Positions 44,135-53,705 of a stretch of DNA of 61,890 bases are shown here, in pieces (position 1 is the first letter of the stretch; the number at the start of each line of letters is the position of its first letter). The notes under the pieces were generated by a model. It searched no databases. It was not told where the DNA came from and was given only the letters and a program-made list of their open reading frames with translations. The stretch is from NCBI GenBank assembly GCA_016868055.1, contig VGHX01000004.1, positions 1-61,890 on the forward strand, in the 5' to 3' direction. A program made the translations under genes and the position numbers. Origin of the DNA: Betaproteobacteria bacterium. GTDB lineage: Bacteria > Pseudomonadota > Gammaproteobacteria > Burkholderiales > Burkholderiaceae_D.

Positions 44135-44486
44135 AATGTCACCGGCCTGGTAGGAGCGACGAAGACAGCACAGAGGCTGTCTCGTTAGGTCGATGGCAAG
44201 GCGGCAGCGACGAATTCACCATTGAGGCAAAAGCCGCTACAAAATGTCGCTGGCTAGGCAGGAGCGACGAAGACAGTACAGAGGCGGTTTCGTTAGGTCG
44301 ATGGCAAGGCGGCAGCGACGAATTCACCATTGGGGCAAAAGCCGCTACAAAATGTTGCTGGCTAGGCGGTAGCGACGAAGACAGTACAGAGGCGGTCTCG
44401 TTAGGTCGATGGCAAGGCGGCAATGCCGCAGACAGTACATGACGTACGACAAGGCATTGCCAACGCAGCAAGCGGCCTCACGAGAC
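44133..44486. repeat. 108-nt direct tandem repeat (~2.5-3 units) ending in a ~92-nt dispersed element (copy B, 44395-44486, minus)
   Basis: 'aaaatgt' anchor recurs at 44133, 44241, 44349 (108 nt exactly); unit contains gacgaagacagtacagaggcggtctcgttaggtcgatggcaaggcggcag. Confidence 0.88.
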
Positions 44487-44491
44487 TGCCT

Positions 44492-45694
44492 CTAAACCCG
44501 CTCGATGAGGATGGCGATACCCTGCCCCACGCCTATGCACATCGTGCACAACGCATAACGACCACCTGATCGATGTAACTGATAGACGGCCGTCGTAACC
44601 AAGCGCGCGCCACTCATGCCGAGCGGATGACCGAGCGCAATCGCGCCACCGTTCGGGTTCACGCGCGGATCATCATCTGCAATGCCGAGTTGTCGCAGCA
44701 CGGCAAGACCCTGCGCGGCAAAGGCCTCATTCAGCTCAATCACATCAATTTGATCCAGCGTGATACCGGTCTGCATAAGCAACTTCTGCACGGCAGGTAC
44801 CGGGCCAATGCCCATCACGCGTGGCGCCACACCGGCTGTCGCCATGCCGACGATACGGGCTCTGGGCGTCAAACCATATCGCTTGGCGCTCTCCTCGTCG
44901 GCGAGCAAGACCGCGCAGGCACCATCGTTCACGCCGGACGCATTACCCGCAGTGACCGTACCATCGGGCCGCACAATACCTTTTAACTTGGCGAGCGCTT
45001 CCATACTGGTCGCGCGTGGATGCTCATCGTGCAGCACCGTCACAGGGTCGCCTTTTTTCTGGGGGATGATCACGGACGTAATTTCGTCCGCCAGCGTGCC
45101 ATTCGCTTGTGCGGCAGAGGCTTTGGCTTGGCTGCGCAGCGCGAAGGCGTCTTGATCTTCTCGATTAATCTGAAAATCTGTCGCCACGTTTTCGGCAGTC
45201 TCTGGCATGGAGTCTACGCCATACAGCGCTCTCATCTGCGGGTTAACAAAGCGCCAACCGATGGTCGTGTCGAAGATTTGCGCATTACGCGAAAATGCGC
45301 TGTCAGCCTTGCCCATGACAAACGGGGCGCGTGTCATTGACTCCACGCCGCCGGCAATCATTAAACTCGTGTCGCCCGATTTGATCGCACGCGCCGCGTT
45401 ACCAATCGCATCCATACCGGACCCGCACAGACGATTGATGGTGGTACCGGGTACCGCGATCGGAAGACCAGCGAGCAGCAATGACATACGCGCGACATTA
45501 CGGTTGTCATCACCGGCCTGATTAGCGCAACCAAAAATGATGTCGTCAACCAGCGACCAATCGACGGTCGGGTTACGCTCTTGCAGCGCGCGTAGGGGTA
45601 TCGCGCCCAGATCGTCAGTGCGAACATCTTTCAGTGCACCGCCGTAGCGGCCAATCGGCGTTCTGATGGCATCACAAATAAAGGCTTGTTTCAT
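44492..45694 (-). CDS. pcaF: 3-oxoadipyl-CoA thiolase
   Basis: [72 protein letters not shown]. Confidence 0.93.
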   Translation of the reverse strand: MKQAFICDAIRTPIGRYGGALKDVRTDDLGAIPLRALQERNPTVDWSLVDDIIFGCANQAGDDNRNVARMSLLLAGLPIAVPGTTINRLCGSGMDAIGNAARAIKSGDTSLMIAGGVESMTRAPFVMGKADSAFSRNAQIFDTTIGWRFVNPQMRALYGVDSMPETAENVATDFQINREDQDAFALRSQAKASAAQANGTLADEITSVIIPQKKGDPVTVLHDEHPRATSMEALAKLKGIVRPDGTVTAGNASGVNDGACAVLLADEESAKRYGLTPRARIVGMATAGVAPRVMGIGPVPAVQKLLMQTGITLDQIDVIELNEAFAAQGLAVLRQLGIADDDPRVNPNGGAIALGHPLGMSGARLVTTAVYQLHRSGGRYALCTMCIGVGQGIAILIERV

Positions 45695-45757
45695 TGTTAT
45701 GGTCGTTCGAGATATTGAAGAGGTGTAAAAACCGGAGCTGGAATAGTTTAAAACATC

Positions 45758-45777
45758 ATCCCGGCGAAGGCCGGGAT
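45758..45777. repeat. REP-like palindrome ATCCCGGC-GAAG-GCCGGGAT
   Basis: 8-bp perfect stem with 4-nt loop. Confidence 0.7.
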
Positions 45778-45793
45778 CCATGAGTACAGAAGT

Positions 45794-46432
45794 TCAAATT
45801 TGTCGTAACGGTACGCCCGTCATGTCTGTTAGGGCTTCCAGCGTCAAGCCGTCGATCATATCCACCACCACCAGCCCTTCGGGCGTCACATCAATCGTCG
45901 CCAGGTCAGTATAGATGCGCGACACACAGGCCACGCCGGTGAGTGGATAGGTACTAGCACTGACAATCTTGCTCTCACCAGTTTTGGTCTGATGCTCCAT
46001 CATCACGAATACTTTTTTAGCGCCAATCGCTAAATCCATCGCACCACCGACCGCCGGTATCGCATCTGGCGCACCGGTATGCCAGTTCGCCAAATCGCCG
46101 CGCGCCGAGACCTGAAATGCGCCGAGCACACAGATATCCAGATGACCGCCGCGCATCATGGCAAAAGAATCAGCATGATGGAAAAACGCGCCACCAGTCA
46201 GTAGTGTTACCGGCTGCTTGCCGGCATTAATCAGATCTTCGTCTTCCTCACCCGGTGACGGTGCCGGCCCCATTCCCAGCAGGCCGTTCTCGCTGTGTAA
46301 AAAGATCTCTTTGGAAGGGTCGAGATGATTTGCCACCATGGTGGGCAAACCTATGCCCAGATTAACGTACGCGCCCTCCGGGATATCCAGCGCAACGCGT
46401 TGCGCGATTTCGTCTCGGCTACGGCATTTCAT
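45794..46432 (-). CDS. pcaJ: 3-oxoacid/3-oxoadipate CoA-transferase subunit B
   Basis: YVNLGIGLPTMVANHLDPSKEIFLHSENGLLGMGPAP. Confidence 0.92.
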   Translation of the reverse strand: MKCRSRDEIAQRVALDIPEGAYVNLGIGLPTMVANHLDPSKEIFLHSENGLLGMGPAPSPGEEDEDLINAGKQPVTLLTGGAFFHHADSFAMMRGGHLDICVLGAFQVSARGDLANWHTGAPDAIPAVGGAMDLAIGAKKVFVMMEHQTKTGESKIVSASTYPLTGVACVSRIYTDLATIDVTPEGLVVVDMIDGLTLEALTDMTGVPLRQI

Positions 46433-47100
46433 TGCGCACCCCCGATCTGCACGACGCGCTGAACAAAAATGCCGGGCGTAATAATCACCTCCGGGTCCAG
46501 CGCACCCAGTGGCACAATCTCATCAACCTGAGCAATAGTACAGCGCGCCGCACTCGCCATGATCGGACCAAAATTACGCGCCGCCTTGCGGTAAACAAGA
46601 TTGCCCCAGCGGTCGCCCTTCAGCGCTTTAATGAATGCGAAGTCGGCATGAATCGGTGACTCAAGCACGTAATGCCTGCCGTTGATCAGTCGCGTCTCTT
46701 TACCCTCGGCTAGTTGGGTGCCATAACCGGTCGGCGTGAAAAATCCGGCAATGCCTGCACCGGCTGCACGAATACGCTCGGCCAGATTTCCCTGCGGTGT
46801 CAGTTCCAGCTCGATTTTCCCGGCACGGTATAACGCATCAAATACATGAGAGTCGGATTGCCGGGGAAACGAGCAAATAATCTTCTTCACACGCCCCGCA
46901 GCAAGTAAGGCGGCCAAGCCGGTATCGCCATTACCCGCGTTGTTATTCACGATCGTAAGATCAGTGGCACCCTGCACAATCAGCGCATCAATCAGCGCCT
47001 TGGGCATACCTGCATTACCAAAGCCACCAATCATTACGGTGGCGGCATCATGAATGCCGGCGACTGCTGCGTGCAAATCCGGTACGGTTTTATCAATCAC
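46429..47100 (-). CDS. pcaI: 3-oxoacid/3-oxoadipate CoA-transferase subunit A
   Basis: MIDKTVPDLHAAVAGIHDAATVMIGGFGNAGMPKALIDAL. Confidence 0.92.
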   Translation of the reverse strand: MIDKTVPDLHAAVAGIHDAATVMIGGFGNAGMPKALIDALIVQGATDLTIVNNNAGNGDTGLAALLAAGRVKKIICSFPRQSDSHVFDALYRAGKIELELTPQGNLAERIRAAGAGIAGFFTPTGYGTQLAEGKETRLINGRHYVLESPIHADFAFIKALKGDRWGNLVYRKAARNFGPIMASAARCTIAQVDEIVPLGALDPEVIITPGIFVQRVVQIGGAQ

Positions 47101-47201
47101 ACCCTACTCCTGCCAAACTCAAAAACTGCTTCTCTCGGTCACTCGCTGCGTTGGAAGCGTCTTGCACCCGCGCGAGATCGCTTACTGATCACTATCCTTA
47201 G

Positions 47202-47243
47202 CACTTGTTACCGTGCACTTGTTATTTAGCCCTTGTTCATCAG
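47202..47243. repeat. 14-nt tandem repeat, 3 units
   Basis: cacttgttaccgtg / cacttgttatttag / cccttgttcatcag. Confidence 0.7.
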
Positions 47244-47253
47244 GACTGTATCA

Positions 47254-47682
47254 TTACCCCGCGACATTGCTCCTCGAACCAAAATACACCACATCATCCC
47301 GCACGTAAGAGGGTAACGCTACCAAGCCATCGCCAATGCATGGTCCGTCAACACAGCGACCATCGTTAAAATTAAAAAAAGCAGTGTGATGGGCGCACAT
47401 AATCAAACCATCCAGGGTCACGAAAGTTTGTGGTTCGTAATTGAGCGGCAAAGAAAAATGGGGACAGAAATTCACGTAGGTCCATACCTGTTCACCTTGC
47501 CGAAGCAGTAGTACCTTGAAATTCTCTTTACCTGCACCGAAGCAGACCTCGCGGCCATTTTGATCGGGGATGTCATCAATCCGGCAAAGCGGCGTACCGT
47601 CGGCTGGCCGATCAGGATGCTCTTGCCAGTTCAATGCGTAGCCTCCGTTAACGGCACTGGTTGCCCCAGCGTCCATGCCCAC
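47254..47682 (-). CDS. Rieske [2Fe-2S] protein
   Basis: CPH...CAHH cluster ligands: VNFCPHFSLPLNYEPQTFVTLDGLIMCAHHTAFF. Start uncertain (overlaps next gene). Confidence 0.88.
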   Translation of the reverse strand: MGMDAGATSAVNGGYALNWQEHPDRPADGTPLCRIDDIPDQNGREVCFGAGKENFKVLLLRQGEQVWTYVNFCPHFSLPLNYEPQTFVTLDGLIMCAHHTAFFNFNDGRCVDGPCIGDGLVALPSYVRDDVVYFGSRSNVAG

Positions 47683-47948
47683 GGACGAATCTCGACCGAC
47701 TGAAACACGCCTGCCTGGGCATACGGATCATCAGCCATGAACTCAGATACTGCATCCATCTCATCCGCCTCGACAATCAACAAGGTGCCGTTGGTTTGCT
47801 CATGCTGCATCGTCAGCGTCGGGCCACCCAGATGGACTTTCACCCGGTGATTACCCGGATGACGCAAGTGCGCGCGATGAATAGGTCCGATCTCTTCACG
47901 CTTGGCCGCTGTGTCAGGTGCGTCGGTCGCCAGTACCAGGTAATACAT
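47631..47948 (-). CDS. YciI-like protein
   Basis: MYYLVLATDAPDTAAKREEIGPIHRAHL...GTLLIVEADEMDAVSEFMADDPYAQAGVFQSVEIRPW. Confidence 0.88.
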   Translation of the reverse strand: MYYLVLATDAPDTAAKREEIGPIHRAHLRHPGNHRVKVHLGGPTLTMQHEQTNGTLLIVEADEMDAVSEFMADDPYAQAGVFQSVEIRPWAWTLGQPVPLTEATH

Positions 47949-48011
47949 CAGCTATCTCCTCAGCATGACGGCGAGCAGCTGCCCGACGTTTTCTTTCGTA
48001 GAGACGACATC

Positions 48012-49046
48012 TCAGCCATTGACTTTCAACCGGCGATGCGTGGGAAACAAGGACCAGCCGAAGCGGCGCTGTAGCGCACCCCAGAGCCCATCGCGGAAAA
48101 AGATTGTCACCACGATAGCAATCAGGCCAAGGCCGACGAGATACCAGCTACCGTAGTCGCTGAAAAATTTATTGAGAAACCAGAATAGCAACGCACCAAT
48201 CATCGGGCCCTCAATACGGCCGATGCCTCCGATCACGACCATAAAGATCGCGAATGCCGACCAGTTCACCGAGAACGCCGCATCCAATGAGATACGCAGA
48301 TTACTGACAAAATAAAGCGCGCCTGCCAAGCCTGCACCACCTGCTGCAATCAAATACACCGCGAGCTTCATACGCCCGACATCGATACCCTGCGACGATG
48401 CGGCGACCTCGTTATCGCGAATTGCCAGCAATGCCAGTCCCCGCTTGGAGCGCAAAAATGCATACACGCCAAAAGTCACGAGTAATACACAGGCCAGCGC
48501 AATGAAATACGTGGTGGATTCGCGTACCGATCGCTCGATGTCACGCAAGGCGATCAGTGAGGTACCAGAGCCGCCGCCGACCCAGTGCAAATTCGCGAAT
48601 GACAGCCGGAATACCTCCGCAATCACCCAGGTACCAATCGCGAAATAGCCGCCCTGCAAACGAAATGCGATGAAAGATACCGGGTACGCAATCGCAACCG
48701 TCGCCAACGCGGCAATCGGTATCGCTATAAAGGGATTGACGCCCGCCTCGTTCCCGAGAATGAGCATGATGTAACCACCAAAGCCCAGAAAAGCCTGCTG
48801 CCCGATGCTGACCATACCGCCATAGCCGGCGAGCAGATTCCACATCATTGCGAAGACAAAATAACAGCTGATCTCAACCACCTCGCGCATCCAGCTCGAC
48901 TCACCCCACCAGGGAATTGAGATGGCATACAGCATGATGGCAGCAGTTATCAACGGTAACAGCACCGAGAACCGGTTGCTACGGATGACATCGAACGATG
49001 GTCTACCATCACCAGATGAAAATCGCTGGGTTAGCGTCTTGTTCAT
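48012..49046 (-). CDS. Branched-chain amino-acid-type ABC permease, LivM-like
   Basis: GGYGGMVSIGQQAFLGFGGY-type motif (LAGYGGMVSIGQQAFLGFGGYIM); IRDNEVAASSQGIDVGRMK. Confidence 0.92.
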   Translation of the reverse strand: MNKTLTQRFSSGDGRPSFDVIRSNRFSVLLPLITAAIMLYAISIPWWGESSWMREVVEISCYFVFAMMWNLLAGYGGMVSIGQQAFLGFGGYIMLILGNEAGVNPFIAIPIAALATVAIAYPVSFIAFRLQGGYFAIGTWVIAEVFRLSFANLHWVGGGSGTSLIALRDIERSVRESTTYFIALACVLLVTFGVYAFLRSKRGLALLAIRDNEVAASSQGIDVGRMKLAVYLIAAGGAGLAGALYFVSNLRISLDAAFSVNWSAFAIFMVVIGGIGRIEGPMIGALLFWFLNKFFSDYGSWYLVGLGLIAIVVTIFFRDGLWGALQRRFGWSLFPTHRRLKVNG

Positions 49047-49048
49047 GA

Positions 49049-49903
49049 TCATCTCGTCCTTGGAAACAAACCCTGCGGTCTGATCAGCAGCACCAACAAG
49101 AAGGTAAGATGACCAAACCAGATTCCCCAACCCGGATCAAATCGAAAGCCGATTTGCTGCGCAACGCCGAGCAATAAAGCACCCAGCAAGGTGCCCCAAA
49201 AAGAGCCCATACCGCCGATGATCACGGCCTCGAAGGCAAACAACAGGATCAATGGCCCATCACTGGGCGATACGGTTGTACGCATCGCCTGCAATGTGCC
49301 CGCCAAGGCGATCAATACAAATGCAATGCCTGTGGCTTGCGCATACACCATCGATGGTCGTAGTCCCATCAGCTGCGCAGCCTCGCGGTCATCTGATACC
49401 GCACGAAACGATCGCCCCAAGGCAGTGAATGAAAACAAGGATTGCAATGCGAGCGTCGCAAGCACTGCCACAGCGAACGTCAGCAGGGGCAAAGTGCCGA
49501 CGGTAGCAGCACCCAAAGAGAGGCTATCAAGCGCAATCGCACCTGCATCCAATGAGCGCGGATCAGCCGAATATATTTCCAGCAGCAAGTTTTGAATAAT
49601 AATTGCCAGACCAAAGGTGACGACCAGTGACGGTAGCGGGTCTTTTCCGAGCGTGCCATTCAACACAAAGCGCTGTAACCCGTAACCAAACACAAACGCT
49701 GCCGGTGCAATCAGTAACAAAGCCCAGCCCGGCGCCAGCCCGGTGGCACTCACCAGACTGATGGCGAAGAAGCCGCCGAGTATGATGAAGTCACCTTGCG
49801 CCGTGTTCGTCAGTCGCATCACACCGAACATCAATGACTGCCCAAGCGCGAACAGCGCATACAAGCCGCCAAGCAACAACCCCTGAAGCAGAATATCCGT
49901 CAT
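49049..49903 (-). CDS. Branched-chain amino-acid-type ABC permease, LivH-like
   Basis: LLQGLLLGGLYALFALGQSLMFGVMRLTNTAQGDFIILGGF. Confidence 0.92.
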   Translation of the reverse strand: MTDILLQGLLLGGLYALFALGQSLMFGVMRLTNTAQGDFIILGGFFAISLVSATGLAPGWALLLIAPAAFVFGYGLQRFVLNGTLGKDPLPSLVVTFGLAIIIQNLLLEIYSADPRSLDAGAIALDSLSLGAATVGTLPLLTFAVAVLATLALQSLFSFTALGRSFRAVSDDREAAQLMGLRPSMVYAQATGIAFVLIALAGTLQAMRTTVSPSDGPLILLFAFEAVIIGGMGSFWGTLLGALLLGVAQQIGFRFDPGWGIWFGHLTFLLVLLIRPQGLFPRTR

Positions 49904-49905
49904 CG

Positions 49906-50601
49906 CTAGAGTCCGAAATAAGCTTGACTGATCTGCTCGCGGGTCAGCTCGCCAGATCGTCCGACTAATGACACTCGCCCCTCCTGCAGACACACCACGC
50001 GCGATGACACCTGCATCGCCAGTTGCACATCCTGCTCCACAATCAGCAAGGTCATGCCGTCTTGCTGCAATGAAGGTAATGCGGCATAGATTTCTCGGAT
50101 GACCACAGGTGCCAGGCCAAGTGATATCTCGTCACATAACAGCACACGCGGATTACTCATCAACGCACGTCCAATTGCGACCATTTGCTGCTGCCCACCT
50201 GACAATGACGTCGAAGGCTGACGGCGCTTCTCTTTCAGAATCGGGAACAGGCTATAGACGCGCTCCAAATTCCATGCGCCACTGCGACGCGATAGCGCAC
50301 CCATCTGCAGATTTTCTTCCACCGATAAGGAAGGAAACAGACGCCGCCCCTCCGGTACCATAGCGATACCGCGCGCAACAATATCGGCCGCCTCGGCGCG
50401 ATCAATGCGTTCGCCATCGAACCGAATCTCGCCCGCGCTCGGTGCCAACATACCCGTGATGGTTTTTAGAAAAGTGGATTTGCCGGCGCCATTGGCACCG
50501 ATCAGGGCAACCACTTCACCAGCATCTACGTCCAGATCAATACCAAACAACGCCTGTGCGTCACCATAGGATGCGGTGACTGATCTTGTCTGTAGCAGCA
50601 T
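49906..50601 (-). CDS. ABC ATPase, LivF-like
   Basis: GANGAGKSTFLKTITGML; LSGGQQQMVAIGRALMSNPRVLLCDEISLGLAP. Confidence 0.93.
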   Translation of the reverse strand: MLLQTRSVTASYGDAQALFGIDLDVDAGEVVALIGANGAGKSTFLKTITGMLAPSAGEIRFDGERIDRAEAADIVARGIAMVPEGRRLFPSLSVEENLQMGALSRRSGAWNLERVYSLFPILKEKRRQPSTSLSGGQQQMVAIGRALMSNPRVLLCDEISLGLAPVVIREIYAALPSLQQDGMTLLIVEQDVQLAMQVSSRVVCLQEGRVSLVGRSGELTREQISQAYFGL

Positions 50602-51320
50602 CAGCTCTCCAGACCCATATACACACGACGCACTTCCGGGTCTTGCATCACTTGCTGTGGCTGACCGGTGCAGAGTGTTTTACCGAAATTAATGACGTGC
50701 AGACGATCTGCCAGTGACAGCAAGGCATGCACAACATGCTCAATCCAGATCATGGTGACACCGGACTGCTTGATTCGTCTGAGCTCGTCTACCAGCGCCT
50801 GCGCTTCATGCTCAGTCAGGCCACCCGCGATCTCATCAAGTAGTAAAAGCTTTGGCCGGGTGGCTAGTGCACGCGCCAGCTCCAGTCGTTTGCGATTCAA
50901 CAGCGTTAATCCACCGGCAGCATGATTAGCAAAGCGTGTCAGCTCGGTTTGCTGCAGCACATCCCAGGCGATATCCCAGGCCTCACGCTCACTGACTTGC
51001 GCGCCGAAGCAGGCAGCGGTGACCAGATTTTCAAACACGCTCAACTGCCCGAATGGCTGCGGCACTTGATACGAGCGACCGATACCTAATCGACAGCGCT
51101 CGAACGGTGCGAGCGTATTGATACGCTGACCCTGATATTCAACCTCGCCCGCGTCTGTCTTCACGTCGCCGGAGATTAAATTAAACAAGGTGGTCTTCCC
51201 GGCCCCGTTGGGGCCGAGAATACCGAGTACCTCACCCTCATTCACCGATAGCGATACTGCATCCGTGACTTTCAGCGCGCCATAAGACTTGCTGACGTTA
51301 TTGAGAGTGAGCAGTGCCAT
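50601..51320 (-). CDS. ABC ATPase, LivG-like
   Basis: GPNGAGKTTLFNLISGD; GIGRSYQVPQPFGQLSVFENL. Confidence 0.92.
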   Translation of the reverse strand: MALLTLNNVSKSYGALKVTDAVSLSVNEGEVLGILGPNGAGKTTLFNLISGDVKTDAGEVEYQGQRINTLAPFERCRLGIGRSYQVPQPFGQLSVFENLVTAACFGAQVSEREAWDIAWDVLQQTELTRFANHAAGGLTLLNRKRLELARALATRPKLLLLDEIAGGLTEHEAQALVDELRRIKQSGVTMIWIEHVVHALLSLADRLHVINFGKTLCTGQPQQVMQDPEVRRVYMGLES

Positions 51321-51328
51321 CACGAAAC

Positions 51329-52587
51329 TTACGGATTCATCAGGCGCATTTTGCCGCCTGCAGGAATCGTCGTCGCCGCCTGATTGTTCACTACGGTCAG
51401 CTCATACTTGTACTTGCCGCCTTTGTTCCATTGACCAAGCACCAGCGGTGTTTTGCTGACATTTTTGAATGGGCCTGGCCCACCCCACTTCACATCACCC
51501 ACTACGGTCTTCAGCTCGGTAGCTGCTACCGCGCCTACCAGATCATCCGGTTTGGTGGATTTTGCGCGCTTGAGTGCATCGGCGGCCACCTCGAACAAGG
51601 CATGCGCAAAACCGATCGGCTGCGTCCACTGCTTCTTGCTGAGGCTTCATACGCCGCCGCTAAGTCTTTCGCTGATTGCTTGGTCAGGCTGGACGCAAAC
51701 GGATGCGATGGTGTCCACCACACTTCGGTCGTCAGGCCGTCACCCAAATCGCCGAGCGCTTCGATCGCACCCGGGAACAGCAGCGCTTTGCCCAGCGTGA
51801 TGACCTTCGGTTTGAAGCCTTGCTGGCGCGCCTGCGTCAGGAAAGTTTTGGCATCGGGTGGAATCACCACACCAGTCACGATCTCGACATTGTCCTTCTT
51901 GAAGGCAGCGATCTGTGCAGAGAAATCTTGCGTGCCATTCTGGAAGCGGCCCGGATCTGTCAACGAGTAGCCTTGTGTTGAGAGCGGTTTCGGGAAACCA
52001 ATTTCCTTGTCACCCCAGGCATTACCGTCACCATCGTTCGGGAACAGGCCACCCACTTTTTTATTGGTCTTAACGCTGTTCCAACCATTAGTGAAGTTGG
52101 TGATCACGTCTTCCAAGCCCCAGAAGATGTGGTAAGTCCATTTGAAACCTTTTGCCGGGTCACCCTTGCGACCGAAGAACCATGGCTGCCAAGGCACAAC
52201 CGATGAAATGCAGGGCAATTGATTCAACTCGCATGCATCCGATACCGGGTTGGCAGTCTCTGGGGTGCCTGCCGTCAGAATCATCGCCACTTTATCTTTC
52301 AGGATGAGATCGTTAGCGACTTCACCGGCTCGCTTTGGATTGGACTGGCTGTCTTTGAGCACGATCTCGACAGCGTATTTTTTGCCGCCAACGGTTACGC
52401 CGTCCTTAAACGCGCCTTTCATTTGCTCGATGACCCACTTGTCGGCTTCACCGAATGGTGCCAGCGGGCCGGTCTGTGGTGATACGTAGCCGACTTTGAT
52501 GGTGTCAGCAGCGAATGAAACGCCGCTTGCGCTGACCAGTGCTGCCGCAGCAACGCTCTGGATCAGCTCTCGTCTGGTAATTGCCAT
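51329..52587 (-). pseudogene. LivK-like ABC substrate-binding protein with a 1-nt frameshift near 51635
   Basis: ORF 51535-52587 ends ...AAAYEASARSSGRSRSVLRMPCSRW; the other frame reads KKQWTQPIGFAHALFEVAADALKRAKSTKPDDLVGAVAATELKTVVGDVKWGG... Confidence 0.75.
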
Positions 52588-52629
52588 AGTGATGTCTCCT
52601 CTTCGGTGGTTATCAACTGCTTACTTGCT

Positions 52630-53697
52630 TTACGCCGGTGGCGCGCCCTGCCATGCACGCTGCAATAAGGCACGCAGCGCACCTTCCGCCTCCGTATTGA
52701 CGGGGCGCGGATTCCAATAGGGGTTTTGCACCGCGATGTGCGCGATGCGATCAATATCTTTTTCTTGCATGCCAATATCACGCAAGGCATAGGGCGCGCC
52801 GTTTTCTTTGGCGAGCTGGTACAAACCATGTGCTGCATTGTCACCATGCAAAGCGCATGCGATACGCTGCATTGCAGTCGGTGCAGCGTCGGCATTGAAA
52901 GCAATCGCATGCGGCAGTAATACTGTATGAACCTCGGCATGCGGCAAATTCAAAGTGCCGCCTAAGGTGTGGCACAGCTTGTGGTGCAAGGCCATGCCAA
53001 CATTCCCGAGTACGGTTCCGCACAGCCACGCACCGAACAGCGCATTACTACGCGCCTCGATGTCGCTCGAGCGATCACGCAGCACCGGGATGGCTGCCGC
53101 CAACGCGCGTATGCCCTCTTCAGCCATCAGATCCATCACCGGATTACTGTCTTGTGCGTACAAGCCCTCAGCCGCATGCGCGATTGCATTCATGCCGGAC
53201 GTGATCGACAGCGATGTCGGCAGCGATAGGGTCAGCTGCGGGTCATATATCACCGTGCGTGGCAGCACTCGGATATCGCGGCCAGTTTTTTTCAAGCCGT
53301 TCTCGGTCATGCCCCAGATCGGCGTCATCTCACTGCCAGCATAGGTGGTAGGTATGGCAAGAATCGGTCGCGATGACTGTAACGAAATCGCTTTTGCCAA
53401 ACCAATCGTCGAGCCACCACCCGCAGCAATCAGGCAGTCAGCGGCTAATCGATCTGCTTCTTGTATCGCAGCAGTGGCCACCTCGACCGGCACATGCATC
53501 ACGGCCTTGGCATACACACCGACCGCGCGCTGACCCAGCCGCTTTGCAACGTCTTCTGCCAACGCCTGCTGCTCTGGGGTGCACAGTACCAGTGCACGTT
53601 TCGCACCCAGCAGATCAACTTCGCGCTCCAAATGCGCAAGGGATCCCGCACCGAAAACGACGCGGCTGGCTTGACCACTGAAGACAAAGTCGCGCAC
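52630..53697 (-). CDS. Maleylacetate reductase (iron-type alcohol dehydrogenase family)
   Basis: FVFSGQASRVVFGAGSLAHLEREV; GGGSTIGLAKAISL; IPTTYAGSEMTPIWGMTENGLKKTGRD. Confidence 0.9.
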   Translation of the reverse strand: MRDFVFSGQASRVVFGAGSLAHLEREVDLLGAKRALVLCTPEQQALAEDVAKRLGQRAVGVYAKAVMHVPVEVATAAIQEADRLAADCLIAAGGGSTIGLAKAISLQSSRPILAIPTTYAGSEMTPIWGMTENGLKKTGRDIRVLPRTVIYDPQLTLSLPTSLSITSGMNAIAHAAEGLYAQDSNPVMDLMAEEGIRALAAAIPVLRDRSSDIEARSNALFGAWLCGTVLGNVGMALHHKLCHTLGGTLNLPHAEVHTVLLPHAIAFNADAAPTAMQRIACALHGDNAAHGLYQLAKENGAPYALRDIGMQEKDIDRIAHIAVQNPYWNPRPVNTEAEGALRALLQRAWQGAPPA

Positions 53698-53705
53698 GGC
53701 GTCAA

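Noticed and set aside
44119-44442. 107-aa ORF with 36-aa repeats as a protein.
   Set aside because: The period is 108 nt, so the frame stays open by chance of repetition; overlaps the decarboxylase end and shares sequence with a non-coding dispersed element; opposite strand is also open.
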